DNA of 64,000 nucleotides, taken from Pedobacter nototheniae. GTDB lineage: Bacteria > Bacteroidota > Bacteroidia > Sphingobacteriales > Sphingobacteriaceae. The notes beneath the pieces were generated by a model. It saw nothing but the letters and a program-made list of their open reading frames with translations, ran no database searches and was not told where the DNA came from. Made by a program: the position numbers and the translations under genes. Positions within the stretch are counted from its first letter, which is position 1. Every line of letters begins with the position of its first letter. Positions 52,956-61,332 of this stretch are shown piece by piece. The stretch spans positions 1 to 64,000 of the forward strand of contig NZ_RQRS01000023.1 in assembly GCF_004335085.1 (NCBI RefSeq), read 5' to 3'.

Positions 52956-54245
52956 CTACTTAATACTTACGTCAAAGCCAGCTTTTTTCAAATCTTCCCA
53001 AAAGTAAGGGTACGATTTTTCTACCACTTGCATTTCTTCAATTTCCACTTCGTTAATTAACAAAGCTAAAGGAGCAAAGGCCATAGCCATGCGGTGATCC
53101 TCGTAGGTGGCAATGGTAATTTTATCCGGAAAATGAAGGTTATCGCAATTTAAAGTATAAACAAGATTATCCTCTTTTAAAGTTACACCAATTTTAGCCA
53201 ACTCGTTTTGTAAGGCAGCAATTCTATCGGTTTCTTTAATTTTTAAGGTTTCCAAACCTGTAAAAGCCATGTTTTTACCCAAAGCCGCTGCAATTACCAC
53301 AATAGTTTGTGCCAAATCGGGGCAGGTTTTTAAATCTAAAACCTCTACGCTATCCAATGATAAACCTAAATTACTGATGGAAATTCCGGTATCGGTTTTA
53401 CTCGTTGCGATACCAAAAATCTTCATTATTTTCTGAATCTGACTATCGCCCTGCAAGCTTTTATCCTTTAGTGCAGGTAAGCCAATTTCTGCCTCTTCTG
53501 CCAAAGCAGCAATGCTGTACCAGTAAGATGCAGCGCTCCAATCTGGTTCTACAACTAAAGTACCAGCCTTAAAGGATTGTGGTTCAATAGTAATTAAATT
53601 TCCATTCCAGGTGTGTTCAATCCCTACAGATTTTAACATATCCAAAGTCATATCTACATATGGCTTAGATGTTAATTCACCTTCAATTTCGAGTGTTAAG
53701 CCTTGAGGTAAAATAGGGGCAATCATCAGCAAAGCTGAAATGTACTGGCTGCTTACATCGCCTTTAATTTTAACTTGAGAAGCAATTTGTTGTAGCGGTC
53801 CGTTGATATTTAAAGGTGGAAAACCTTCGTTCTCTGCATAAGAAATATCTGCACCAATTTTTTTTAAGGCTTCAGTTAATATCCCAATTGGGCGTTGCTT
53901 CATTCGCTCAGTTCCTGTTAAAAGGAAATTTCCATTTTTTGCAGAAAGATAAGCAGATAAAAAACGCATTGCTGTGCCTGCAGGACCAACATCTACTATT
54001 TCAGAATTTTGGGCAGAAACATTTAATTCGTTTTCCGTTTCAGGTGTTTCAACCTCTAATTTATTTAGAATATCATTTAAGGTAACGGTATCGGCTGCAT
54101 TAGAAAGATTTTCTACTTTAACCAGCCCTTTGCTTAATGCACTAATAATTAAGGCTCTATTGCATTCGCTTTTAGAACCTGTTAAAAGGATTTCCGTATC
54201 AATATTCTTATTTCCTTTAAAAGAAACTAAGGCATTTTTAGACAT
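52956..54245 (-). CDS. aroA: 3-phosphoshikimate 1-carboxyvinyltransferase (EPSP synthase)
   Basis: 429 residues. The first loop is LTGSKSECNRALIISAL (Lys-Ser and Arg of the S3P site), the PEP-loop is VGPAGTAMRFLSAYL (usually NAGTAMR), VSSQYISALLMIAPIL is in the substrate cleft and KETDRIAALQNELAKIG closes the active site, followed by YEDHRMAMAFAPLAL. The Gly-to-Ala residue that gives class I glyphosate resistance cannot be judged reliably here. It adds enolpyruvate to shikimate-3-phosphate. Confidence 0.96.
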   Translation of the reverse strand: MSKNALVSFKGNKNIDTEILLTGSKSECNRALIISALSKGLVKVENLSNAADTVTLNDILNKLEVETPETENELNVSAQNSEIVDVGPAGTAMRFLSAYLSAKNGNFLLTGTERMKQRPIGILTEALKKIGADISYAENEGFPPLNINGPLQQIASQVKIKGDVSSQYISALLMIAPILPQGLTLEIEGELTSKPYVDMTLDMLKSVGIEHTWNGNLITIEPQSFKAGTLVVEPDWSAASYWYSIAALAEEAEIGLPALKDKSLQGDSQIQKIMKIFGIATSKTDTGISISNLGLSLDSVEVLDLKTCPDLAQTIVVIAAALGKNMAFTGLETLKIKETDRIAALQNELAKIGVTLKEDNLVYTLNCDNLHFPDKITIATYEDHRMAMAFAPLALLINEVEIEEMQVVEKSYPYFWEDLKKAGFDVSIK

Positions 54246-54340
54246 TGTTATTCTGTTTTGTTCTTAAAATGCAATTGCCAGATGGTTTACATCTGACAAT
54301 GCATTGTATTTAATATCGCCACTTTTGAATACTTGGCTAT

Positions 54341-54383
54341 CGTTGTAAGATTGCTTCGTACCTCGCAATGACGTTGTGCGAGA
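54341..54383. repeat. Candidate dispersed repeat (CGTCATTGCGAGG type)
   Basis: Read on the minus strand it contains CGTCATTGCGAGGTACGAAG, an element I recall scattered in many genomes. It has two short stems, CTCGCA/TGCGAG and ATTGC/GCAAT. It lies between aroA and the DAHPS-CM gene. Confidence 0.35.
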
Positions 54384-54449
54384 GGGTTTCTTTTTAAGAT
54401 TTAGGGTTGTTTTACCATCCATCTTAAACCTTTCAACCCTCTACCTTAA

Positions 54450-55589
54450 TTAAGCTTTAACTTCGTTATGTTGTTCAGCAGCAATTCCTTTTTCGGCTTT
54501 GCCAGCATTCATAATTTCAGTTTGCTTGCGAATAGATTCGCCGTGAACCAATTCTAAGAATTTCTCTGTAAAATTCAAATCTAATTTTAAAGCTTTAGCA
54601 AAAGCATGTCCTTTTTTAATAATGGCATCCCAACGGTTAACTTGTAAAATGGTTACTTGGTTATCGCGTTTAAATTCACCAATTTTCTCAACAATTGCCA
54701 TACGTTCACCTAGTTTTTGCAATAAAATATCATCAATTTTATCAATTCCTTTACGTAAATCGGCTAATTTATCAGCGAAAGCTTCGTTTGGTGCTTCAGG
54801 TTCACGTACTGTTAAACGATCAACTAATTCTGCCAAGGCAGCCGGTGTTACTTGTTGTTTAGCATCCGTCCATGCAACTGAAGGGTCAACATGAGATTCG
54901 ATCATTAATCCTTGCATATCTAAATCCAAAGCTTTTTGCGAAATGTAAGGGATTAACTCACGGTTACCACAAATATGACTTGGATCGTTGATGATAGGTA
55001 AATCAGGGCAAAGGGTTTTTAACTGGATTGCAAGTTCCCACATTGGTTCGTTACGGAAAGAACTTTTCTCGAAAGAAGAGAAACCGCGGTGAATTGCACC
55101 AATTTTAGTAATACCTGCTTGGTTGATACGCTCAATTGCACCAATCCATAATTGTAAATCAGGATTAACCGGGTTTTTAATTAATACTGGAACATCATGT
55201 CCTTTTAAAGCATCAGCAATTTCCTGTACCGTAAATGGATTTACAGTAGAACGAGCACCAATCCATAAAATATCTACACCAGCCGCTAAAGCTTCTTCAA
55301 CGTGTTTTGCATTTGCAACTTCAACAGCAGTTGGTAATCCGGTTTCTGCTTTTGCACGCTTTAACCATTCTAAACCAATACTTCCAATACCTTCAAATTC
55401 TCCTGGGCGGGTACGTGGTTTCCAAATACCTGCTCTTAATACTGATACTTTTCCGGTTGCAGCCAATAAATGAGCTGTAGTTAATAATTGCTCTTCAGTT
55501 TCTGCGCTACATGGGCCTGAGATCAATAAAGGTTCGTTGTTGGTGTTTAACCAAGTGTTTAATGGCTGAATGTTTAAATTAAGTTTCAT
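54450..55589 (-). CDS. Bifunctional DAHP synthase / chorismate mutase
   Basis: 379 residues. Residues 1-260 are the DAHP synthase (KDPG-aldolase-like class I type): LLISGPCSAETEEQLL, LRAGIWKPRTRPGEFEGIG, IGARSTVNPF, VLIKNPVNPD, IGAIHRGFSSFEKSSFRN, INDPSHICGNREL, MIESHVDP. Residues about 280-365 are an AroQ-type chorismate mutase (LADLRKGIDKIDDILLQKLGERMAIVEKIGEFKRD). It feeds the shikimate pathway and turns chorismate into prephenate. The domain order DAHPS-CM is usual in Bacteroidota. The mutase domain may carry feedback inhibition by prephenate. Confidence 0.93.
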   Translation of the reverse strand: MKLNLNIQPLNTWLNTNNEPLLISGPCSAETEEQLLTTAHLLAATGKVSVLRAGIWKPRTRPGEFEGIGSIGLEWLKRAKAETGLPTAVEVANAKHVEEALAAGVDILWIGARSTVNPFTVQEIADALKGHDVPVLIKNPVNPDLQLWIGAIERINQAGITKIGAIHRGFSSFEKSSFRNEPMWELAIQLKTLCPDLPIINDPSHICGNRELIPYISQKALDLDMQGLMIESHVDPSVAWTDAKQQVTPAALAELVDRLTVREPEAPNEAFADKLADLRKGIDKIDDILLQKLGERMAIVEKIGEFKRDNQVTILQVNRWDAIIKKGHAFAKALKLDLNFTEKFLELVHGESIRKQTEIMNAGKAEKGIAAEQHNEVKA

Positions 55590-55696
55590 GTTTTTATGGA
55601 TTGTAATATTTTTAAATTCGATTGTTTAATTGTTGTATTGTTTTTTATTGTTTTTTATTGTTTGGTTAAAACTGTCAACTAAAAATTGCTAACTGC

Positions 55697-56530
55697 TTAA
55701 ACTTTATCATTCTTTTGGTATTCTCCGAGGATATTGAAATTAGAGGTATATTTTAATGCTTTTCTAACGGCTTTATCATATTTCTCTGTGCTTGGCCACT
55801 CCAAATCCACATAAAAGTAGTATTCGTTTCTTTTTCCAAGTACCGGCATAGATTGTATTTTTGTTAAGCTTACTTCCTGTTCAGCAAAAATGTTTAACAC
55901 CGTAGCTAGCGAACCCGCTTTATGACCAACTTGAAAACAAATTGAGGCTTTATTGATTTTCTTACCCTCATCTGTTTTATCTTTTTTAAGAATCAGAAAG
56001 CGGGTATAATTTTTTTTGTTCGATTCTACACGGCGTTCAAGGATGTTTAATCCATAAAGTTCGGCAGCTAAACTATTGGCAATAGCCATTGTATCTGTTA
56101 ATTTTTCTTCCTGAATACGTTTGGCACAGGCTGCGGTATCATTACTCTCAACAATTTTAATATTCGGGTAATCGTAAAAGAAATCAATGCACTGGCGGAT
56201 GGCGATAGGGTGAGAGGTAACCACTTTAATATCTTCAAACTTTACACCCGGTAAAGCCATAAGGTGCAATTGAATAGGCAGATAAACTTCGCCAACAACA
56301 GAAAAACCGTAATCCCTAATTAAAGTGTAGTTTGGTAATAAACTACCTGCAATAGAATTTTCAATAGCCATTACTACAAAATCCGCATCATTTTTTTCAA
56401 GTTTATCGCATGTTTCTTTAAAGGAATTGCACTCTAAAGTTTCAATATCCTTACCAAAGAATTTGTAAGCGGCTTCCTCATGAAAAGATGCTTTAATACC
56501 CTGAATTGCTACTCGTTTTTTCGTTTCCAT
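55697..56530 (-). CDS. pheA: Prephenate dehydratase
   Basis: 277 residues from METKKRVAIQG at 56530; the longer TTG frame would start inside the terminator's T-run. The PDT domain (about 1-185) holds VMAIENSIAGSLLPNY, VTSHPIAIRQC and the catalytic TRF (NYTRFLIL). The ACT domain (about 200-275) senses Phe in other PheA proteins; the usual ESRP motif is QSMP here, so feedback could differ. It makes phenylpyruvate from prephenate. Expression is set by an upstream attenuator with a Tyr/Phe leader peptide. Confidence 0.95.
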   Translation of the reverse strand: METKKRVAIQGIKASFHEEAAYKFFGKDIETLECNSFKETCDKLEKNDADFVVMAIENSIAGSLLPNYTLIRDYGFSVVGEVYLPIQLHLMALPGVKFEDIKVVTSHPIAIRQCIDFFYDYPNIKIVESNDTAACAKRIQEEKLTDTMAIANSLAAELYGLNILERRVESNKKNYTRFLILKKDKTDEGKKINKASICFQVGHKAGSLATVLNIFAEQEVSLTKIQSMPVLGKRNEYYFYVDLEWPSTEKYDKAVRKALKYTSNFNILGEYQKNDKV

Positions 56531-56543
56531 TTTTGTGCTAAAC

Positions 56544-56574
56544 AAAAAAAGTCCCGGCGTTGTGCCGGGACTTT
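56544..56574 (-). terminator. pheA attenuator terminator
   Basis: AAAGTCCCGGC pairs with GCCGGGACTTT (11 bp, 5-nt loop); the minus-strand T-run ends 13 bases before the pheA ATG. The terminator's 5' arm contains TCCCGGC, which can instead pair with GCCGGGG in the last codons of the leader ORF. Confidence 0.9.
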
Positions 56575-56613
56575 CTTATACAATTTAATATTTGTTATAT
56601 ATCTTTTTGCATA

Positions 56614-56679
56614 TTAGCCCCGGCTCTCACTAAAATAGTAAAAGTAACCAAAGCTGTAATATGTGTTTTTATTTTGCAT
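56614..56679 (-). CDS. Phe/Tyr-rich leader peptide of the pheA attenuator
   Basis: A 21-residue ORF starting ATGCAAAATAAAAAC and ending TAA. Residues 7-16 read YYSFGYFYYF: five Tyr and three Phe in ten positions. The last codons AGC CGG GGC contain the candidate antiterminator strand. When charged Phe/Tyr-tRNA is scarce, ribosomes would stall in the run and leave that strand free to pair with the terminator arm, so pheA is read. With ample amino acid, ribosomes reach the stop, cover it and let the terminator form. Confidence 0.88.
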   Translation of the reverse strand: MQNKNTYYSFGYFYYFSESRG

Positions 56680-56695
56680 TTTTTTCTTGTTGAGC

Positions 56696-56725
56696 CAAAT
56701 GTACAAACAAAATTTAATTTGTCAA
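56696..56725 (-). promoter_or_regulatory. Consensus promoter of the pheA leader (TTG-N19-TACATTTG)
   Basis: TTG at 56725-56723, exactly 19 bp, then TACATTTG at 56703-56696. This is the full Bacteroidota sigma-A consensus (-33 TTG, -7 TAnnTTTG). It ends 16 nt before the leader ATG, giving a short 5' UTR and a leader transcript of about 115 nt before the terminator ends. Confidence 0.8.
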
Positions 56726-56871
56726 TAGGGAAATGAAATTTTTTTAAACAAAATTTAATTTTCTTTGGCTAATTATTGTTCACGTATAAAAAACAAAGAT
56801 TTTTTTTAGGCTATAAAAATTATATTTTCGCATTGAGTTGGTAATCCCACCGATTCGTTTAATCTAAAAAA

Positions 56872-57363
56872 ATGAAAAAATTAATGCTTATCATGCTAGT
56901 TTTTAGTATAGTTTCTTGTAAATCAAATCTTTCTAAGAAGTTTGATGCAAATAACGCTGCTAAGGACTTGGAAGAAATCAAAACAAGTGGAAAAGTTTCT
57001 GCTGCAGATTACAACTTGCTATTAACTAAAATTATGAAAGGTGCAATCTTTAGTAAAGAAGTAAATCTAAATGGTTTGACCTATGAAGAAATTTTGAATA
57101 ATGCAAAGGCAGAAGCTAAGCAAGCAGAAGATAAAGCGAATGCTTTTTTAAATCAAAAATTTTCTGAGGATGAAGCGGCAAGGATGAAAGCGTTGGAAGA
57201 GAATTACGCATACATTACAGAAAAAGAATGGAAAGTTGGCTGTTTTAGTTTCTTTATAGGGTATAAAAGTAAAGAAGATATTAATAAATTAAAACAAATG
57301 ACTTATCGTCAGATATTTGAACAATCAGGTGCTTTTTGTAAAGAAAAGGAATATACAGAGTAA
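56872..57363 (+). CDS. Lipoprotein of unknown function
   Basis: 163 residues. The signal peptide ends in a lipobox FSIVSC with Cys as the lipid site (about residue 16). The mature part is mostly helical, with the Lys/Glu/Ala-rich NNAKAEAKQAEDKANAFLNQ. A second part (EKEWKVGCFSFFIGYKSKEDINKLKQMTYRQIFE) has one conserved-looking Cys. No known domain is recognised. A TATTTTCG box is upstream near 56822. It shares a terminator with the desaturase gene. Confidence 0.7.
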   Translation: MKKLMLIMLVFSIVSCKSNLSKKFDANNAAKDLEEIKTSGKVSAADYNLLLTKIMKGAIFSKEVNLNGLTYEEILNNAKAEAKQAEDKANAFLNQKFSEDEAARMKALEENYAYITEKEWKVGCFSFFIGYKSKEDINKLKQMTYRQIFEQSGAFCKEKEYTE

Positions 57364-57391
57364 TTACTTTTTAAGTACTAGATTTTTAACT

Positions 57392-57426
57392 AAAAAAGGG
57401 TTTGTAAATTTTACAAACCCTTTTTT
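57392..57426. terminator. Bidirectional terminator
   Basis: AAAAAAGGGTTTGTAAA and TTTACAAACCCTTTTTT flank one T, between a plus-strand lipoprotein gene and a minus-strand desaturase gene. Confidence 0.88.
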
Positions 57427-57427
57427 A

Positions 57428-58378
57428 TTAACCTGTAGAACTCAGCTCTTGCTGATGTTTATTCATGTTTTTAACTTTTTCATTTTCTTCAGCATCGCGT
57501 AGTTCCTGTTGCATAATTTTAGCAATTTTTGTGCTGCCATCATGGCTCCAGCCCGGCGGGTTGAAAACATATTTTACCTTATCCATAAAAGTTGGTGCTT
57601 TTTTAACATCAGCTGTTAAGGCAATAAATTCATGGAAAATAATATTAACTGGTCCTGTATCCGTTGGCTGTGTAGTTAAGCCATATTTAACTTCATCTTC
57701 AGGTAATTCTGCCTGGAAGGTACCAAACCATCTATCCCATAAAATTAAAACCATGCCCATGTTTTTGTCTAAGTAACGCACATTACTGGCGTGATGAACG
57801 CGGTGGTGTGATGGTGTAACGAAAACATATTCGTACCATTTAGGAAATTTGATTTTATATTGTGTGTGTACCAGATTGCCATAAATTTGAGTAACCAAAT
57901 AAGCAAAAAGAATATCCATTGCACTAAAACCCATAAAAGCTAAAGGCAAATAAAAGAATACACGATACAATGGTTCAAAAACTGTAGAACGGAAACCTGT
58001 GGTTAAGTTAAAATGCTCTGATGAGTGGTGGGTAACGTGCATTGCCCAAAAGAAACGTACATAATGACCAACGGTATGTAAAAACCAGTACAAAAAGTCT
58101 TGAGCAAGTATTAAAACAATCCAATAAACCCAAACATTAGAAATTTGGAATAACCTGAACTGGTAGCAGTAATCAAGTAAAAAGAAGGTTGCCGTTTTCA
58201 TACCTAAATTAATCACCACGGCAGCAGTCATTAGGTAAATATTAGTCCAGGTATCTCTTTTAGTGTATAATTTTTTATCGTGTTGATAGCTGAAATACAT
58301 TTCAACGATGGTAAGCACAATTACAAAACCGAATAGTGCTCCAACAGAAATATCTCCACTTGAAAAACTTGTTGTCAT
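57428..58378 (-). CDS. Sterol desaturase / fatty acid hydroxylase family membrane protein
   Basis: 316 residues with about five membrane spans. The di-iron His clusters of the family are complete: WFLHTVGH, HVTHHSSEHFN and HRVHHASNVRYLDKN. The C-terminus after the last His box is polar. Members oxidise lipid chains or carotenoids with O2; the substrate is unknown. The gene is followed one base later by aroB on the same strand (58380), suggesting an operon though the functions are unrelated. Confidence 0.87.
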   Translation of the reverse strand: MTTSFSSGDISVGALFGFVIVLTIVEMYFSYQHDKKLYTKRDTWTNIYLMTAAVVINLGMKTATFFLLDYCYQFRLFQISNVWVYWIVLILAQDFLYWFLHTVGHYVRFFWAMHVTHHSSEHFNLTTGFRSTVFEPLYRVFFYLPLAFMGFSAMDILFAYLVTQIYGNLVHTQYKIKFPKWYEYVFVTPSHHRVHHASNVRYLDKNMGMVLILWDRWFGTFQAELPEDEVKYGLTTQPTDTGPVNIIFHEFIALTADVKKAPTFMDKVKYVFNPPGWSHDGSTKIAKIMQQELRDAEENEKVKNMNKHQQELSSTG

Positions 58379-58379
58379 T

Positions 58380-59438
58380 TTATAAGCTGTTGTAGTAATC
58401 CAAACTGCCTAAAATATCAGCGGTACTTACACGGCAGTTAAAAGTGCATTTACCAATGTTTTCTAATAGTGAGAATAAAATATTGCCATCCTCATTTTTC
58501 TTATCACTTTGCATTAACTCCAATAAGGTATCAAAAGTTTCTTTTTTGATGTTGTATTTAGGGTATAATGAAAGAATATATTGACTAATATCTGTTAATT
58601 CAGCATCGGTAAGGTTGCTGTTTTTAACAGATAGATAGGCTTCAGTAACAAAACCAATTGCAATTGCTTCACCATGGGTTAAAGGTTTTTCGTCATTTGC
58701 TAACGAATAACTTTCTACTGCATGCCCAATAGTATGACCATAGTTTAAAATTTTACGCAAGTTTTTTTCATGCGGATCAATGGTTACTACTTCATTTTTA
58801 ATTTCTACTGAGCGATAAATATCTTCAGCCGAAGGCGTTAAATGATTGCTTTTTTGCAGTTTTTGGTAATAAGCTTTATCGGCAATTAAGCCATGTTTAA
58901 TCATTTCAGCAAAGCCAGAAAGTAATTCACGATCTGGTAGTGTTTTCAAAAATTCCGTTTCAATATAAACAGATTGAGGAAGGGTAAAAGTACCCACCAT
59001 ATTTTTAACGCTATCTATATCAATTCCGGTTTTACCACCAACAGAGGCATCCACTTGCGAAAGAAGGGTAGTGGGCACATTTATAAAATCTATACCACGT
59101 TTATAAGTTGAAGCAATAAAGCCACCCATATCTGTAATAACGCCACCCCCTAGGTTAATCATCAAACTTTTACGGTCTGCTTCAAAATCCAATAAGGTTT
59201 TCCAAATTCCGATACAAAAATCGATATTTTTATTTTCTTCTCCGGCAGAGGTTTCAATTAAATCAAAGCCGCTATAATCATCAAGCAAGGCTTGAAAAAC
59301 AGGCAAGCATTGTTCGCTGGTGTGTTCATCGGCAAGTACAAAAACCTTGCTGTACTTGTTTTCATTAAGTAAGGTTTTTAAAGTAGCTAAACCACTTTCA
59401 AAATAAAGGCTATGGCCTGCGCTGGTTAGTGGTTCCAT
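58380..59438 (-). CDS. aroB: 3-dehydroquinate synthase
   Basis: 352 residues, family length. NAD-binding: NLGGGVITDMGGFIASTYKRGIDFINVPTTLLSQVDASVGGKTGID, all conserved. The metal-binding E/H/H sites fit ELLSGFAEMIKHGLI, KNLRKILNYGHTIGHAVE and LTHGEAIAIG. It cyclises DAHP to 3-dehydroquinate, the second step of the pathway. Its start overlaps the S4 gene stop by one base (TAATG), and it comes before the desaturase. Confidence 0.97.
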   Translation of the reverse strand: MEPLTSAGHSLYFESGLATLKTLLNENKYSKVFVLADEHTSEQCLPVFQALLDDYSGFDLIETSAGEENKNIDFCIGIWKTLLDFEADRKSLMINLGGGVITDMGGFIASTYKRGIDFINVPTTLLSQVDASVGGKTGIDIDSVKNMVGTFTLPQSVYIETEFLKTLPDRELLSGFAEMIKHGLIADKAYYQKLQKSNHLTPSAEDIYRSVEIKNEVVTIDPHEKNLRKILNYGHTIGHAVESYSLANDEKPLTHGEAIAIGFVTEAYLSVKNSNLTDAELTDISQYILSLYPKYNIKKETFDTLLELMQSDKKNEDGNILFSLLENIGKCTFNCRVSTADILGSLDYYNSL

Positions 59439-59653
59439 TAAATTACTTCAATTTTATGTTCGGCAAATTCAACTATATCTCCCTGTTTTACTTTTAAACG
59501 CTTACGGTAATCTACAACGCCATTGTATTTTACAAGGCCATCCATAACCACCATTTGCGCATCGCCGCCGCTGCCTACTAAGCCAGTAGCTTTAAGCAAT
59601 TGAATTAAGGGAATAAATTCGCCTTCTAATTTGAATTGTATCATTTTGTGCAA
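59438..59653 (-). CDS. S4-domain RNA-binding protein
   Basis: 71 residues, a stand-alone S4 fold of the YbcJ type: MIQFKLEGEFIPLIQLLKATGLVGSGGDAQMVVMDGLVKYNGVVDYRKRLKVKQGDIVEF. The start could instead be MHKM at 59653, two residues earlier. It probably binds RNA near the ribosome. It is coupled to aroB by a TAATG overlap. Confidence 0.85.
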   Translation of the reverse strand: MHKMIQFKLEGEFIPLIQLLKATGLVGSGGDAQMVVMDGLVKYNGVVDYRKRLKVKQGDIVEFAEHKIEVI

Positions 59654-59702
59654 AAATACAATTATTTACAGTTTTTTAGTTTTAACAAGCCAATGCTTTT
59701 TA

Positions 59703-59710
59703 TAATTTTG
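59703..59710 (+). promoter_or_regulatory. -7 box (TAATTTTG) for the proline dehydrogenase gene
   Basis: A full TAnnTTTG match 28 nt before the ATG; the -33 position reads TTT rather than TTG. Confidence 0.4.
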
Positions 59711-59738
59711 CATCCGTTTGACTAAATGAACACACCAA

Positions 59739-60923
59739 ATGGATATATCCCCCAATAAACAACCAAATTTTGATAATACTGAAGTAGCCTTTAAACAAAA
59801 GTCTAACGGAGAACTTAAAAAAGCTTATTGGTTATTTAAAATCATTAGCAGTAATTTTTTAACAAAGGTTGGTCCTCCGGTTACTAATTTTTTCTTAAAC
59901 ATTGGCTTGCCTATTCAAGGTGCTATAAAATCAACCATATTTCAACAGTTTTGTGGTGGCGAAACTATTGCAGAATGCGATAAGGCTATAGAGCAATTGA
60001 GCAAGGGTGGCGTTGGTACTATTTTAGATTATTCTGTTGAGGGTGAGGAGGAAGAAAAAGTATTTGATGAAACTTGCGAAGAGATCATTCGTACTATTTT
60101 AAGAGCCGACGGTGATAAAAGAATTCCGATTACAGTTTTTAAAGTTACCGGAATTGGTCGTTTTGCCTTATTACAGAAATTGGATGCAAAAGAAGCTTTA
60201 AGCATAGAAGAAACCACAGAATTTGAAAAGGTTAAATTACGTTGTGAAATGATTTGCCGTGCAGCGTATGAGCGTAAAGTTCCAATTATGGTGGATGCGG
60301 AAGAAACCTGGATTCAAAATACGATTGATGAGTTGGCATTGGATATGATGCGCAAATTCAATAAAGAAGGTATTATCGTTTACAATACTTACCAAATGTA
60401 TCGCCATGATAAACTGGCGGATATGAAAGCAGATCATTTAATTGCAAAGGCGGCAGGCTTTATTTTAGGTGTTAAAATGGTGCGTGGTGCTTATATGGAA
60501 AAGGAAAGAAAGAGAGCTGCAGAAATGGGTTATCCTTCGCCAATCCAAGCGGATAAAGCGGCTTCAGACCATGATTATAACGAATCATTAAGATATTGTG
60601 TAGATCATATTGAAGATATTGCAATTGTTGCAGGTACGCATAATGAAGAAAGTAGTCGTTTATTAACGTATTTGCTTGAAGAAAAGAAAGTTGAACATAA
60701 TCATCCTCACGTTTACTTTGCGCAATTATTAGGAATGAGCGATAACTTAAGTTTTAACCTTGCTGATTCTAACTATAATGTAGCTAAATATGTGCCTTAC
60801 GGACCTATAAAAGCGGTAATGCCTTATTTGTTTAGGCGAGCTCAGGAAAATACTTCTGTTGCTGGGCAAACAGGAAGAGAGCTTGGCTTAATTGAAAGAG
60901 AACTAAAAAGAAGAAAACTGTAA
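59739..60923 (+). CDS. Proline dehydrogenase
   Basis: 394 residues, a stand-alone PRODH without the P5C dehydrogenase half of PutA. The TIM-barrel flavin domain has GVGTILDYSVEGEEEE, the strand PIMVDAEETWIQNTIDEL, KMVRGAYMEKER, AGTHNEESS and VYFAQLLGMSDNLSF. The C-terminus carries the substrate Arg motif PYLFRRAQENTSVAGQTGRE with two Arg. It oxidises L-proline to P5C and passes electrons to quinone at the inner face of the membrane. No P5C dehydrogenase is in the window. Confidence 0.93.
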   Translation: MDISPNKQPNFDNTEVAFKQKSNGELKKAYWLFKIISSNFLTKVGPPVTNFFLNIGLPIQGAIKSTIFQQFCGGETIAECDKAIEQLSKGGVGTILDYSVEGEEEEKVFDETCEEIIRTILRADGDKRIPITVFKVTGIGRFALLQKLDAKEALSIEETTEFEKVKLRCEMICRAAYERKVPIMVDAEETWIQNTIDELALDMMRKFNKEGIIVYNTYQMYRHDKLADMKADHLIAKAAGFILGVKMVRGAYMEKERKRAAEMGYPSPIQADKAASDHDYNESLRYCVDHIEDIAIVAGTHNEESSRLLTYLLEEKKVEHNHPHVYFAQLLGMSDNLSFNLADSNYNVAKYVPYGPIKAVMPYLFRRAQENTSVAGQTGRELGLIERELKRRKL

Positions 60924-60940
60924 TTCGGTTTATAATTAAT

Positions 60941-60999
60941 AGTTGGCAATTTTCAGTTTTAGATGGTTATTAGAAACCAACGACTGAAAATTGCCAACT
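60941..60999. terminator. Long hairpin terminator between convergent genes
   Basis: AGTTGGCAATTTTCAGT and ACTGAAAATTGCCAACT form a 17-bp perfect stem, loop 25 nt, followed by a T-run on the plus strand. Confidence 0.85.
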
Positions 61000-61002
61000 T
61001 TT

Positions 61003-61323
61003 TTATTTCTTAACTACAAACGATTGTTTACCTGTTAATAGATCATAAAATAAGATAAAATCGCTTACTAAGCTATAGCCCGGATACTGAAAAGTAGCGG
61101 GCTTATTTTTTTCAAAGAAAAAATGACCAACCCATGCAAATCCATACCCCAAAACTGGCATAGCTAAAAAGAAACGCCAATCGTGAAAAAGAAAACCAGT
61201 AAAAAATGCCAGGGTAACCAATCCGGTTCCAATAAAATGTAAAACTCTTGATGTTGTATTGGTATGCTCCGTTAAATAGATTGGGTAAAATTCCTTTAAT
61301 GATTTAAATTTTTTCTCCTTCAT
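61003..61323 (-). CDS. Mpo1-like (DUF962) membrane protein
   Basis: 106 residues. The family begins SLKEFYPIYLTEHTNTTSRVLHFIGTGLV and continues FLAMPVLGYGFAWVGHFFFEKNKPATFQYPGYSLVSDF, with conserved His residues (H-x-N-T, LHFIG, GHFFFEKN). Two or three membrane spans. Yeast Mpo1 is a dioxygenase acting on 2-hydroxy fatty acids; the bacterial substrate is unknown. Followed by the 17-bp hairpin terminator; 9 bp after the HAD gene and probably cotranscribed. Confidence 0.85.
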   Translation of the reverse strand: MKEKKFKSLKEFYPIYLTEHTNTTSRVLHFIGTGLVTLAFFTGFLFHDWRFFLAMPVLGYGFAWVGHFFFEKNKPATFQYPGYSLVSDFILFYDLLTGKQSFVVKK

Positions 61324-61332
61324 TTTTTCTAT

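Noticed and set aside
56531..56545. TTG start for pheA five codons upstream
   Set aside because: It lies in the T-run of the attenuator terminator, and the family N-terminus begins at METKK.
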